Positions 18,003 to 26,125 of a stretch of 47,674 bases of DNA are shown here, piece after piece. Every line of letters starts with the position of its first letter. Position 1 is the stretch's first letter. Source of the stretch: Bacteroidales bacterium. Lineage in GTDB: Bacteria; Bacteroidota; Bacteroidia; Bacteroidales; F082. The stretch covers positions 1 to 47,674 of the forward strand of contig JAFGYB010000014.1 in assembly GCA_016936355.1 (NCBI GenBank), read 5' to 3'. The position numbers and the translations under genes were made by a program. The notes beneath the pieces were generated by a model. The model saw only the letters and a list, made by a program, of their open reading frames with translations, was not told the origin of the DNA and did not search any database.

Positions 18003-19360
18003 TGAACCCTTATTTCAAGAACATGAATCCATTTGTTAAAAGAGCACTCTTTTTTTTCGGAATCCTGATCGTTACCGTTCTGGCGCATCAGCTGTTCGCC
18101 AAAAACATCCTGAACATCAGTTTTCTGAACCAAACCGTAACACAGGTCACGGGGAACGGACACGATACCAATTTCGGACAACAAATTCAGCACGGGTTAA
18201 ACAAGTTTTACAGCTTTACCGGCATCCGAAACGCCACTTCCGGAAACATCATCATGATCTTTGTCGGGATCTTTTTTATTTTCCTGGCCATCAAATACGA
18301 ATACGAACCGCTGTTGCTGATTCCCATCGGAGCCGGTATCATCATCGGGAACATTCCGTTTTTTCAGGACGGCGGTGTCAACCTTCAAATCGGGATTTAC
18401 CAAGACGGCAGCGTGCTCCGGTATCTGTATTACGGCGTGCTCACCGGGGTCTTTCCACCGCTGATCTTTTTGGGCATCGGAGCCATGACCGATTTTTCCT
18501 CCCTCATCTCCAATCCGCGACTGATCTTACTGGGCGCTGCAGCCCAGGTGGGTATTTTCATCACCTTTCTGGGAGCCATCCTGCTGGGATTCAATCTGCC
18601 CGAAGCCGCCTCTATCGGAATCATCGGCGGAGCCGACGGTCCTACGGCCATTTTCCTTTCGTCCAAACTGGCCAACGGAGGCCTGGTCAATGGGGTACAA
18701 ACGCTGAACCTCATCGGTCCCATTGCAGTAGCCGCCTATTCTTATATGGCCCTGGTACCCGTCATCCAGCCCCCCATTATGCGGTTGCTGACTACCAAAA
18801 AAGAGCGGGTCATCCGCATGAAACCACCCCGGGCTGTGAGCAAACGCGAAAAGATCATCTTCCCCATCGTGGCACTGATTCTGACTACCTTCATCTCGCC
18901 GGGAGCTTTGCCCTTGCTGGGGATGCTGTTTTTCGGAAACCTGCTGAAAGAAAGTGGTGTCACCAAACGGCTGGCCAACACGGCACGCAATGCCCTCATC
19001 GACAGTGTTACCATCATTCTGGGACTGACGGTGGGCGCGTCCACGCAGGCCGATGTCTTCCTTACCAAACAGTCCATTTTGATTTTTGTGCTGGGGGCAC
19101 TTTCCTTTATTGTCGCTACGGCCGGAGGAGTAATGTTTGCCAAGGTGATGAATGTACTTTCACCCAAAGACAACAAGATCAATCCGCTGATTGGTGCCGC
19201 CGGGGTATCGGCCGTTCCCGACAGCGCCCGCGTGGTACAAATGGAAGGACTCAAGTACGACAACACCAATCATCTCTTGATGCATGCCATGGCTCCCAAC
19301 GTGGCCGGCGTAATCGGTTCAGCGGTAGTAGCCGGGATATTGATGAGCTTCTTTATGTAA
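18002..19360 (+). CDS. Na+-transporting decarboxylase beta subunit (OadB/MmdB family)
   Basis: 452 residues, polytopic. It decarboxylates carboxybiotin and couples this to export of Na+. The hallmark GGADGPTAIFLSSKLA is present, as is VPDSARVVQ near the C-terminus, with about nine hydrophobic segments from residue 15 onward. An extra polar insertion (about 40-75) separates the first membrane helix from the core. The GTG at 18002 overlaps the carrier stop (TAGTG); an ATG at 18023 is an equally plausible start. Together with the three upstream genes it forms a complete A-D-C-B decarboxylase, a route to conserve energy when succinate is fermented to propionate. Confidence 0.93.
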   Translation: MNPYFKNMNPFVKRALFFFGILIVTVLAHQLFAKNILNISFLNQTVTQVTGNGHDTNFGQQIQHGLNKFYSFTGIRNATSGNIIMIFVGIFFIFLAIKYEYEPLLLIPIGAGIIIGNIPFFQDGGVNLQIGIYQDGSVLRYLYYGVLTGVFPPLIFLGIGAMTDFSSLISNPRLILLGAAAQVGIFITFLGAILLGFNLPEAASIGIIGGADGPTAIFLSSKLANGGLVNGVQTLNLIGPIAVAAYSYMALVPVIQPPIMRLLTTKKERVIRMKPPRAVSKREKIIFPIVALILTTFISPGALPLLGMLFFGNLLKESGVTKRLANTARNALIDSVTIILGLTVGASTQADVFLTKQSILIFVLGALSFIVATAGGVMFAKVMNVLSPKDNKINPLIGAAGVSAVPDSARVVQMEGLKYDNTNHLLMHAMAPNVAGVIGSAVVAGILMSFFM

Positions 19361-19426
19361 ACCCCGAAAATCGTACTTCGATCGGGTCCATCCCTTTTGA
19401 ACCATGAAGAAATGGATCAATTTTGA

Positions 19427-19456
19427 TTGAGTCTGGCTGAAAAAATATTATTTTTG
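19427..19456 (+). promoter_or_regulatory. Promoter of tRNA-Arg(CCT)
   Basis: TTG (19427-19429, within TTTTGATTG) and the -7 element TATTTTTG (19449-19456) are 19 bases apart, and the tRNA begins 14 bases further on. Confidence 0.7.
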
Positions 19457-19470
19457 CAACTTCTTTTAAC

Positions 19471-19542
19471 GGCCTCATAGTTCAAGGGATAGAATAGGAG
19501 TTTCCTAAACTCTAGATCCAGGTTCGAGTCCTGGTGAGGCTA
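19471..19542 (+). tRNA. tRNA-Arg (anticodon CCT)
   Basis: A full cloverleaf folds: acceptor GGCCTCA/TGAGGCT (one G-U at 1-72), D-stem GTTC/GAAT, anticodon stem GGAGT/ACTCT with loop TTCCTAA giving CCT, and T-stem CCAGG/CCTGG with loop TTCGAGT. Discriminator A; CCA is not encoded. Reads AGG. Confidence 0.9.
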
Positions 19543-19550
19543 CTCCATAC

Positions 19551-19577
19551 AGGAACCGTTTCGGGCGGTTCCTTTTT
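19551..19577 (+). terminator. Terminator after tRNA-Arg
   Basis: AGGAACCG and CGGTTCCT pair around a 7-base loop and are followed by TTTTG. Confidence 0.85.
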
Positions 19578-19616
19578 GTTTCCACAGACATTGCCCCCTG
19601 TTAATCCGATTAATAT

Positions 19617-19624
19617 TATCTTTG
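19617..19624 (+). promoter_or_regulatory. Bacteroidota -7 element for the GreA-like gene
   Basis: TATCTTTG, 16 bases before the ATG at 19641. A TTG at 19591-19593 is 23 bases away, slightly long for a -33 element. Confidence 0.55.
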
Positions 19625-19640
19625 GGTAAAGATTTTTTTA

Positions 19641-20093
19641 ATGGACAAGAAAGCTTTAAAAAAAGAATTGTGGGAAAAGTGTATCCGCACGGAAGAAGAA
19701 AATATTGCCCGTCTGAGATATGAAATTGACGAAGCGCAGCGGCTTTCCAACGAATACGGCGCACCGAAAGACCGGTACGACCCGTACCGGACCAAACTCA
19801 TGCGCCAGCGCGATTTGTATGCCCAGCAACTGGTGAAAGCCGAACAACTGATGGATGTCCTGAAAAAAGTCCCCATGGATAAAGAATTTGATGCCGTTGA
19901 ATTTGGTGCCCTGGTGATAACCGACAAACAAAAACTGTTTGTGTCGGCTGCCATTGGCAAAGTAGAATGTCAGGAGGATTGTTTTTTTGCCATTTCACCG
20001 GTGGTTCCGGTGTACAAAGCCATGGAAGGCAAAAAGGCCGGTGAGACTTTCACGGTGAATGGCAATTCATTTACAATTAAAGAAATCATCTAA
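19641..20093 (+). CDS. GreA/GreB-like protein (coiled coil plus FKBP-like C-terminal domain)
   Basis: 150 residues. About 1-75 is a charged, helical, coiled-coil-like region (KKALKKELWEKCIRTEEENIARL and later RTKLMRQRDLYAQQLVKAEQ). About 85-150 resembles the C-terminal domain of Gre factors, especially ISPVVPVYKAMEGKKAGETFTV, which parallels the conserved SP-x-P-x-x-KALLGKKVGD region. That architecture fits proteins that enter the secondary channel of RNA polymerase, but it is shorter and divergent from true GreA. Whether the acidic coiled-coil tip needed for transcript cleavage is present is not clear. Role inferred only. Confidence 0.7.
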   Translation: MDKKALKKELWEKCIRTEEENIARLRYEIDEAQRLSNEYGAPKDRYDPYRTKLMRQRDLYAQQLVKAEQLMDVLKKVPMDKEFDAVEFGALVITDKQKLFVSAAIGKVECQEDCFFAISPVVPVYKAMEGKKAGETFTVNGNSFTIKEII

Positions 20094-20118
20094 AACAATC
20101 TGATTTTAAACCAACAAA

Positions 20119-20487
20119 ATGTTTTTTGGAGCACCTCCATATTTGTTTCAATATGCCAAAGAATTAAGAATTCACCCTACAAAAGCTGAAAAATTACTTT
20201 GGGAGAAATTAAAGAATAAACAATTAGGGGTAAAATTCAGAAGACAACATCCAGTAGCTGATTACATCGTTGACTTTTATTGCCACAACCTGAAATTTGC
20301 AATTGAAATTGATGGCGGCTACCACTTTGTCAAAGATCAAAATGAATATGATCAATACCGGGCGAAAGATTTAAGTGAATTGGGAATTAAAATAATTCGA
20401 TTCTTCAATAGTCAGATTGAAAATGATATTGAAGAAGTAATAATAAAAATTAAACAACAAATTGCCCTCCGCACCCCCAACCCCTAA
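20119..20487 (+). CDS. DUF559 domain protein (Vsr/restriction-endonuclease-like fold)
   Basis: 122 residues with the DUF559 core: ELRIHPTKAEKLLWEKLKNKQLG, FRRQHPVADYIVDFYCHNLKFAIEIDGGYH and GIKIIRFFNSQIENDIEEV. The Asp in YIVDFY and Glu/Asp in EIDG match the predicted nuclease centre of this Vsr-like family; substrate and role are unknown. The gene is visibly more A+T-rich than its neighbours. Its last codons (RTPNP and stop) lie inside a G/C-rich inverted repeat (20473-20563), suggesting a mobile or recently acquired cassette. It starts 25 bases after the GreA-like gene. Confidence 0.85.
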   Translation: MFFGAPPYLFQYAKELRIHPTKAEKLLWEKLKNKQLGVKFRRQHPVADYIVDFYCHNLKFAIEIDGGYHFVKDQNEYDQYRAKDLSELGIKIIRFFNSQIENDIEEVIIKIKQQIALRTPNP

Positions 20488-20563
20488 AGGGGCGTACCTG
20501 CACACGCTTCGATCAGTAAATGATATATGGGTAGTTTTTTCCCCCTTTAGGGGGCCAGGGGGT
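20473..20563. repeat. Pair of inverted C/G-rich palindromic elements after the DUF559 gene
   Basis: ACCCCCAACCCCTAAAGGGG (20473-20492) is mirrored by a related inverted copy at 20541-20563 that reads CCCCCTTTAGGGGG then CCAGGGGGT. Each contains its own CCCCT(A)AAGGGG-type palindrome; about 48 bases separate them. This resembles a REP-type element or small cassette boundary. Confidence 0.7.
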
Positions 20564-20566
20564 AAC

Positions 20567-20600
20567 AAAAAAGTCACACACTTTCCAGCATGTGACTTTG
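20567..20600 (-). terminator. Terminator after tRNA-Lys
   Basis: On the minus strand AAGTCACA pairs with TGTGACTT across a loop of about 12 bases, followed by a T-run. It sits directly beyond the tRNA 3' end. Confidence 0.75.
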
Positions 20601-20673
<73 letters not shown>

Positions 20674-20691
20674 TTTTCCCGTTCGGGACTG

Positions 20692-20720
20692 CAAAAGTAC
20701 AGCTTTTTTATTTTTATCAA
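20692..20720 (-). promoter_or_regulatory. Promoter of tRNA-Lys(CTT)
   Basis: On the minus strand a TTG (20718-20720) is 18 bases from the -7 element TACTTTTG (20692-20699), which lies 18 bases before the tRNA. Confidence 0.65.
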
Positions 20721-21061
20721 ATGCTGAAATCCAGAAAACTTTTGTTTGTTATGCTGAAGTTGTTCTCCTCTTGAACAAACCGAAAGAGCTCTTTCCCGAT
20801 TCATCTCCTTCACTTTCCTTCCATCGATCAGCAGACAGGCTTGTTTGTCGTACCGACTGTCAGGGCGGGGGGTGTCTCCGACATAATTCAGGGGTTCCTT
20901 CGATGTTTGTTCGATGTTCCTTCGAAAAAAAACGACTCAACTACGGGTTATTTCTGTTTTAAATACCTGGATCATTGGGTAAAACCCGGGAGTCATGAGC
21001 TATGTTTCCCCTGCCGAGCCCGTGCGCATGACTATGCCAAAGAAGCGGAACTATTTTTCGT

Positions 21062-21069
21062 TATTTTTG
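21062..21069 (+). promoter_or_regulatory. Bacteroidota -7 element that decides the meaB start
   Basis: TATTTTTG lies 20 bases before the TTG at 21090 and about 220 bases after the first open codon of the frame, so the long N-terminal reading cannot come from this promoter. Confidence 0.55.
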
Positions 21070-21089
21070 TTTCACAAAACATTACTTCG

Positions 21090-22184
21090 TTGAACGAAAA
21101 GAAAAACAAATCGGCGTTGCATGTGAACGCGGGCGTTGACAAACCCGCTTCAGTCAACCCGGCCCTGGAGAAGAACCTGGAGAAATTCCGCAAGGGAAAA
21201 CCCAGCGCTGAACATCTTTTCAAAGGCATCCGGGAAGGGAACCGTACGGCCCTAAGTCAGGCCATTACCCTGGTGGAAAGCACACTTCCCGCCGATCAGC
21301 AAATGGCCCGGGAGCTCATTCAGCAATGCTTGCCCTTTTCAGGGAATTCCTTCCGGCTTGGGATAACCGGGGTTCCGGGCGTAGGCAAAAGTACCTTCAT
21401 CGAAGCCTTCGGTTTGCACTTAATTGAAAAAGGACACCGCATTGCCGTACTGGCCATCGACCCCAGCAGCACCCGCAACAAGGGCAGCATACTCGGCGAT
21501 AAAACACGCATGGAACAGCTCAGCACCAGCGCCGATGCGTTTATCCGTCCTTCGGCCAGCGCCGGAACGCTGGGTGGCGTGGCCCGCAAAACCCGCGAAA
21601 CCATGATCTTATGCGAAGCGGCCGGTTTTGATATGATCTTTGTGGAAACTGTGGGCGTGGGACAATCGGAAACGGCTGTGGCCGAAATGGTGGACTTTTT
21701 TCTCCTGCTCATGCTGGCCGGTGGTGGTGATGAATTGCAGGGCATGAAACGGGGCATCATGGAAATGGCCGACCTGATCGTGATCAACAAAGCCGACGGC
21801 GATAACCAGAAAGCGGCACAAAAGGCCAAAGCCGAATTCAAAAACGCCCTGCATTTCTTTCCTCCGCTGCCCAACGGCTGGATCCCCGACGTGCTGACCG
21901 CTTCCGCATTGCAAAGCGAAGGACTGAACGGGATCTGGGAAAAAATTGAATCGTTCAGGAAACTGACAACAGATAACGGCTCCTTTGATCAGAACAGAAA
22001 CCACCAGTCGTTGCAGCTTTTTGAAGACAGCATCCGGCAAGGGATCAGCGATCATTTTTACCAGCACCCGCACATCAACAAAGAGCTGAAAACACTGCGC
22101 GAGAAAATCCTGAACAAAGAATTATCGCCGTATGAAGCTTCCGTTCAGTTGCTGAATCAATATTTCAAACAAACCGGTATTTAA
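21090..22184 (+). CDS. meaB: Methylmalonyl-CoA mutase-associated GTPase MeaB
   Basis: 364 residues from a TTG at 21090. G-protein motifs: Walker A GVPGVGKST, the DPSSTRNKGSILGDKTRM switch region, ETVGVGQSE, and the guanine-specificity motif NKADGD. This is the MeaB/ArgK family that guards and reloads B12-dependent methylmalonyl-CoA mutase, fitting the nearby methylmalonyl-CoA decarboxylase; the mutase itself is not in the window. The frame contains no ATG before the GTPase domain. The TTG gives the usual family length and follows a promoter element, whereas the earliest TTG (20841) would add 83 unrelated residues. A Nudix gene starts 1 base after the stop. Confidence 0.93.
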   Translation: MNEKKNKSALHVNAGVDKPASVNPALEKNLEKFRKGKPSAEHLFKGIREGNRTALSQAITLVESTLPADQQMARELIQQCLPFSGNSFRLGITGVPGVGKSTFIEAFGLHLIEKGHRIAVLAIDPSSTRNKGSILGDKTRMEQLSTSADAFIRPSASAGTLGGVARKTRETMILCEAAGFDMIFVETVGVGQSETAVAEMVDFFLLLMLAGGGDELQGMKRGIMEMADLIVINKADGDNQKAAQKAKAEFKNALHFFPPLPNGWIPDVLTASALQSEGLNGIWEKIESFRKLTTDNGSFDQNRNHQSLQLFEDSIRQGISDHFYQHPHINKELKTLREKILNKELSPYEASVQLLNQYFKQTGI

Positions 22185-22185
22185 C

Positions 22186-22623
22186 ATGTCGTACACCTAT
22201 GCCTATCCCCGACCGGCGGTGACTGTCGATGCCGTCATTTTCCGCATCCGCAACCACCAAAGAGAGGTCTTGCTGATCGAGCGCAGACATCCGCCTTTTC
22301 GACATCAGTGGGCTTTGCCCGGCGGTTTTGTGGATATGGACGAAGACCTGGAAACAGCTGCGGGCCGTGAACTGGAAGAAGAAACCGGATTGAAGCATAT
22401 TCTGTTGCACCAGTTTCATGCCTTTGGTGCGCCCGGTCGCGATCCCCGGCACCGCACCATTTCCGTCGCCTATTGGGGGGAATTGGAAACGTCCCAACCC
22501 ATACGAGCCGGCGACGATGCCCAAAAAGCCCAATGGTTTTCGCTGGATGAATTGCCCAAAACCGCTTTCGATCACGAGGAAATTATTGCCCTGGCCCAAA
22601 GCGCCTGGATGCAAACTCAGTGA
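22186..22623 (+). CDS. Nudix hydrolase
   Basis: 145 residues. A perfect Nudix box (GFVDMDEDLETAAGRELEEETGL: G-x5-E-x7-R-E-x2-E-E-x-G) sits at about 47-69, preceded by WALPGG. Such enzymes hydrolyse nucleoside diphosphates linked to another group. The N-terminal PRPAVTVDAVIF resembles the NrtR/ADP-ribose-pyrophosphatase-like group, but there is no DNA-binding domain. Substrate is not readable. It starts 1 base after meaB, so the two are probably co-transcribed. Confidence 0.93.
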   Translation: MSYTYAYPRPAVTVDAVIFRIRNHQREVLLIERRHPPFRHQWALPGGFVDMDEDLETAAGRELEEETGLKHILLHQFHAFGAPGRDPRHRTISVAYWGELETSQPIRAGDDAQKAQWFSLDELPKTAFDHEEIIALAQSAWMQTQ

Positions 22624-22654
22624 TTTTCGTACTGAAATATTTATTTTACAGTCG

Positions 22655-22683
22655 GTTCCCTATCGGGGGAACTACTATCTTTG
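22655..22683 (+). promoter_or_regulatory. YitT promoter with overlapping dyad
   Basis: The -7 element TATCTTTG (22676-22683) is preceded by the dyad GTTCCC (22655-22660) and GGGAAC (22667-22672), which occupies the -33 position where no TTG is present. An operator or the 3' hairpin of the Nudix transcript are both possible. Confidence 0.5.
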
Positions 22684-22770
22684 CCGCGGATTTTGCTATC
22701 CGGTCCTTTTATGTAAAGGGGAGATAGTGTGTTGTTTGTAACGGTTATTCACTTTTAAAACATCCGTGTT

Positions 22771-23664
22771 ATGGCATTCATCAGCAAAGAAAAAGTTTTT
22801 AGTAAAAAGTGGTGGATCAACTACAGCATGATTGTGGTCGGCTCGTTCATCCTGGCCTCCGGGTTTGTCTTGTTTATCACGCCTTACAAAATTGTTCCCG
22901 GAGGGGTCTACGGTGTCTCCATTGTGATCCATTACCTGTTCAATACCCCGGTGGGACTGGTGGCACTGGCCTTTGATATTCCGCTCACCATTATCGGCAT
23001 CAAAGTCCTGGGTCCACGGTTTGGCATCAAAACCGTAGTAGGCTTTACACTTACTGCTTTTTTCAACGACGGACTCACCTATCTCTACGGGTATGAACCC
23101 CTTGTAAAAAACGACGCCCTGCTTTCTTCCATTTTCGGCGGCCTGTTTCTGGGCGTGGGTGTAGGGTTGATCTTTAAATCCAAAGCCACTTCGGGCGGAA
23201 CCGACATCATCGGCATGATCATCAGTAAATACACCAAACTGCCGGTGGGACAAATGATGATCCTGGTGGATTCCACCATTGTTCTGTTGGGTCTGATTGT
23301 CTTTCAGGACTGGAAAATTCCGTTGTATTCCCTCATCGTGATCTTTATTACCGGTAAGGTAGTCGACGCCATACTGGAGGGTATAAATTATGACAAGGTG
23401 CTGTTTATTATTTCGGATAAGCATCAGGAAATCGGGGAAAAGATCATGAAAGACCTGAACCGGGGGGCAACGCTGCTGGAAGGCGAAGGGATGTACCACC
23501 ACCAGAAAAAGCAAATTATTTTTTCTGTGGTGAACCGGCGGGAAGTAACCATATTGCAGGAATACATCCACCGACTGGACCCCAGCGCCTTTGTTACCGT
23601 GATGAACTCCAATGAAATTCTGGGCGAAGGGTTTAAGTCGCTTCGGGAAAAGGTAACGGAATAA
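22771..23664 (+). CDS. YitT-family membrane protein with DUF2179 domain
   Basis: 297 residues: five or so membrane segments in about 15-200 (two DUF161-type repeats with PYKIVPGGVYGVS and SKATSGGTDIIG), then a cytoplasmic DUF2179 domain (about 215-290, KVLFIISDKHQEIGEKIM and GEGMYHHQKKQIIFSVV). The domain order is characteristic of YitT/YpjC proteins, whose transported substrate is not established. Its own promoter separates it from the Nudix gene; the leader is about 80 bases. Confidence 0.92.
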   Translation: MAFISKEKVFSKKWWINYSMIVVGSFILASGFVLFITPYKIVPGGVYGVSIVIHYLFNTPVGLVALAFDIPLTIIGIKVLGPRFGIKTVVGFTLTAFFNDGLTYLYGYEPLVKNDALLSSIFGGLFLGVGVGLIFKSKATSGGTDIIGMIISKYTKLPVGQMMILVDSTIVLLGLIVFQDWKIPLYSLIVIFITGKVVDAILEGINYDKVLFIISDKHQEIGEKIMKDLNRGATLLEGEGMYHHQKKQIIFSVVNRREVTILQEYIHRLDPSAFVTVMNSNEILGEGFKSLREKVTE

Positions 23665-23711
23665 CATCCCAAATGAATCAGTATTTAACAAGCTCTTTAC
23701 CGAAAAAAATA

Positions 23712-23719
23712 TACATTTG
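23712..23719 (+). promoter_or_regulatory. Bacteroidota -7 element for the DUF2461 gene
   Basis: TACATTTG, 30 bases before the ATG at 23750. It overlaps an in-frame TTG at 23717 and so argues against a start there. Confidence 0.55.
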
Positions 23720-23749
23720 GACTGTAGCTCACGTTCAACATGTATAAAA

Positions 23750-24409
23750 ATGAATTTAAAAACCTCTTTCGAGTTTCTGATCGACCTCCGGTTCAACAAC
23801 AACAGAAACTGGTTCAACGAAAATAAAGACCGCTATGTAGAGGCCAAAGCTGAATTTGACAGCCTGATTGATGCGATCATTCCACGATTGAAAACTATTG
23901 ATCCGTCTATCACAGTAACCTCATCCAAAGAATGTGTCTTCAGAATTTACCGTGACGTACGGTTTTCCAAAAACAAAGAGCCGTATAAAATCAATTTCGG
24001 GGCGCTGATGGGCAACGGAGGCAAGAAAAGTCCGTTTGCCGGATATTACCTCCATTTCCAGCCGGACGGATCTTTTGTGGGAGGCGGTATTTACCAACCG
24101 GACGGGCCCACAATCAAAGCCCTCCGTGAGGGTATTTACAGTAATGTGGACGAATTCAAAGCCCTCATCAACAAACCGGAATTCAAAAAGCTGTTTCCCG
24201 AAATCCACGGCGAAAAACTGAAAACAGCGCCCAAAGGTTTCCCGAAAGATTTCGCAGATATTGAGCTGTTGAAGCACAAGCATTACGCCGTTTTGCACGA
24301 CATGCCCAACGAAGATTGGTTCAAAGATGATGTGGTGGAAAAAATTCTGGATGTATACAAAGTTCAATCCGGCTACAACCGGTTCCTGAACCGCTTACTA
24401 GAACATTAG
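23750..24409 (+). CDS. DUF2461 (TIGR02453) family protein
   Basis: 219 residues from ATG 23750. Conserved family blocks: NNNRNWFNENKDRYVEAKAEF, FRIYRDVRFSKNKEPYKINFGA, GYYLHFQPDGSFVGGGIYQPD and APKGFPKDF. Widespread family with no established function; the charged, aromatic motifs suggest a soluble cytoplasmic protein. The 3' end overlaps the convergent phosphatase gene by 4 bases. Confidence 0.93.
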   Translation: MNLKTSFEFLIDLRFNNNRNWFNENKDRYVEAKAEFDSLIDAIIPRLKTIDPSITVTSSKECVFRIYRDVRFSKNKEPYKINFGALMGNGGKKSPFAGYYLHFQPDGSFVGGGIYQPDGPTIKALREGIYSNVDEFKALINKPEFKKLFPEIHGEKLKTAPKGFPKDFADIELLKHKHYAVLHDMPNEDWFKDDVVEKILDVYKVQSGYNRFLNRLLEH

Positions 24410-26124
24410 ATTTGAACCACTACCACCGTCAGGTCGTCGCTTTGCTCCTGACCTGCCGTGTATTGGTGAATATCCTTTAGTAGTTTATCCTTTATTTCCT
24501 GACACTTCAGACCGGCTGATTCCTGCAGCACCTGGGCAATCCGCCCGGTTCCGTAGAGCACTTTCTGTTTGTTTTCGGCTTCGCTTACCCCGTCACTAAA
24601 AGCAACAATTATGGAATCCTTATCCAATTCGATCCGTTCGTTTTGATACAGTTGATCTGCAAAAACAGCGACCGGCGGGGCAAACTGTGTAACCGGGGAA
24701 TACACGGCTCCCAAACCGCAGATCATAAACGGCGGATGGCCTGCCACCGAATACACGAGCTCTCTTTTTTCCAGATCAATCACACCAATGATGAGTGTGG
24801 CAAACATGCCGGTGGTACTGATCTCTGAAAGCTTCCGGTTCACCTTATCCAACACATACGCGGGATCCGGTTTTTCCTCGAGCGCATCCTTGATGAGCAT
24901 TTGAGAAGCCATCATAAACAGCGAAGCAGGCACTCCTTTTCCGGAAACATCACCCACATAAAAGATCAGCTTTTTGTTCCGGATTTCGTATCCGTAAAAG
25001 TCACCGCCCACTTCCCGGGCCGGCAACATCACCCCGCTCAGAGTAAAGTTCTTTTCCTCCACTTCGCCCTTTTTGGGAAGAAACTGTTGCTGAATCCGTC
25101 GGGCCATTGCAAACTCATTTTTAACGCTTGCTTCTTCGGCAACCTTCTTCTTCAGCTGATTCGAAATCAGCAACACCATGATCAGGATCAGAATGAGGTC
25201 AGCGATCATAATAAGGATCAGATAGGTCCTCAGTTGGTTCAGGGGTTGAAACAATACACTGTCCTTCAAAAAAATACCGATAGACCAAGCGGTCTGTTCA
25301 ATGTACATTGTATACAATGTGTACTTCCCGTCGGGTAATTGAACCCTGTACACACCCGACTTACCGTGTTCCATGTCGGCGGCCGCCTTTTTCAGTGTTT
25401 GGGAATGAATGAATTCGGCGTATTTAAAAATGTTTTGCCGGAGGTTAAAATCCTGATTGGGGTGCGAGAGCAGAAATCCGTTTTGGGAGACCAGGAACAT
25501 GAATTCGTTGTTTTCCTTTGACAGCCGCTGGATTTTCTGCGACAGCGTGTTCAGTTCCACATCAGCGGTCACCACACCCAAAAACCGATTGTGCAGGTCA
25601 AAAACCGGGTAAGAATATGTGCTCATGTACACCTCGCCCCCTCCTTTGTCAAAATACGGCTCACTCCACACCGGTTTTCGACTGTCTTTCACCACCGAGT
25701 ACCAGCTGAGTGTCGGATAATCGTATTCCGGAGGCATGAGCCATTTTTCTTTAATGGAATCGTGCGCACGATAAAAATATTTGCAGTACGTTTTTTTCAG
25801 CGGTCCAGAGGGCTCCAGTGCCAGCGCCGAACCAAACAATGCCGGATCCTGTTGAATGTTCTGTTTGAGGAAAGGAAAGATGCGCTCGTAATGATGTGGA
25901 CTGGCCGTGATCATATAAGAAGCTTTCGCGGTGAAACTGCTCGTTTTATTCAAGAAATCCTGTACGTTTTTCAGTGTATTCATATTGATCAGCCGGGCCT
26001 GCCTTGATTCGGACTTTTTGAGTTCGCGACTGACCCTTTCCTGAACCACATACAGGGTAACCAAAAACAGAGGGATCGTAATGACGATGACGTAAAAAAC
26101 GATCTTCCGCTGAATGTTGTTCAT
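24406..26124 (-). CDS. Membrane Cache-sensor SpoIIE-type protein phosphatase (RsbU-like)
   Basis: 572 residues. TM1 (about 6-27), an extracytoplasmic Cache-like sensor (about 35-290, with a PYFDKGGGEVYMSTYSYPV core), TM2 (about 300-322) and a PP2C/SpoIIE domain with all metal motifs: GGDFY near 373, GDVSGKGVPAS near 391, FSDGVSEA near 509 and SDDLTVVV near 562. It should dephosphorylate the STAS antagonist encoded two genes upstream in response to an extracellular ligand. ATG 26124 follows the RsbW-like stop directly; an ATG at 26148 would overlap it. Last gene of the nine-gene operon. Family knowledge gives the partner-switch role; the ligand is unknown. Confidence 0.92.
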   Translation of the reverse strand: MNNIQRKIVFYVIVITIPLFLVTLYVVQERVSRELKKSESRQARLINMNTLKNVQDFLNKTSSFTAKASYMITASPHHYERIFPFLKQNIQQDPALFGSALALEPSGPLKKTYCKYFYRAHDSIKEKWLMPPEYDYPTLSWYSVVKDSRKPVWSEPYFDKGGGEVYMSTYSYPVFDLHNRFLGVVTADVELNTLSQKIQRLSKENNEFMFLVSQNGFLLSHPNQDFNLRQNIFKYAEFIHSQTLKKAAADMEHGKSGVYRVQLPDGKYTLYTMYIEQTAWSIGIFLKDSVLFQPLNQLRTYLILIMIADLILILIMVLLISNQLKKKVAEEASVKNEFAMARRIQQQFLPKKGEVEEKNFTLSGVMLPAREVGGDFYGYEIRNKKLIFYVGDVSGKGVPASLFMMASQMLIKDALEEKPDPAYVLDKVNRKLSEISTTGMFATLIIGVIDLEKRELVYSVAGHPPFMICGLGAVYSPVTQFAPPVAVFADQLYQNERIELDKDSIIVAFSDGVSEAENKQKVLYGTGRIAQVLQESAGLKCQEIKDKLLKDIHQYTAGQEQSDDLTVVVVQI

Positions 26125-26125
26125 C

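Larger units (their letters stand above)
20674..21089. other. Gene-free stretch between divergent tRNA-Lys and meaB
   Basis: About 415 bases. It holds the tRNA-Lys promoter at its left end and the meaB promoter at its right end. The meaB reading frame stays open through part of it (from a TTG at 20841), but the encoded segment does not resemble MeaB and lies upstream of the promoter element. A short direct repeat of TTCGATGTT occurs near 20900-20920. Nothing else is recognised. Confidence 0.6.

Noticed and set aside
20841..21089. Long N-terminal extension of MeaB
   Set aside because: Requires a TTG far upstream of the promoter element and encodes sequence unlike MeaB.
22696..23817. 373-residue minus-strand open frame
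   Set aside because: Complete antisense shadow of the YitT gene, rich in His/Gln as typical for shadow frames.
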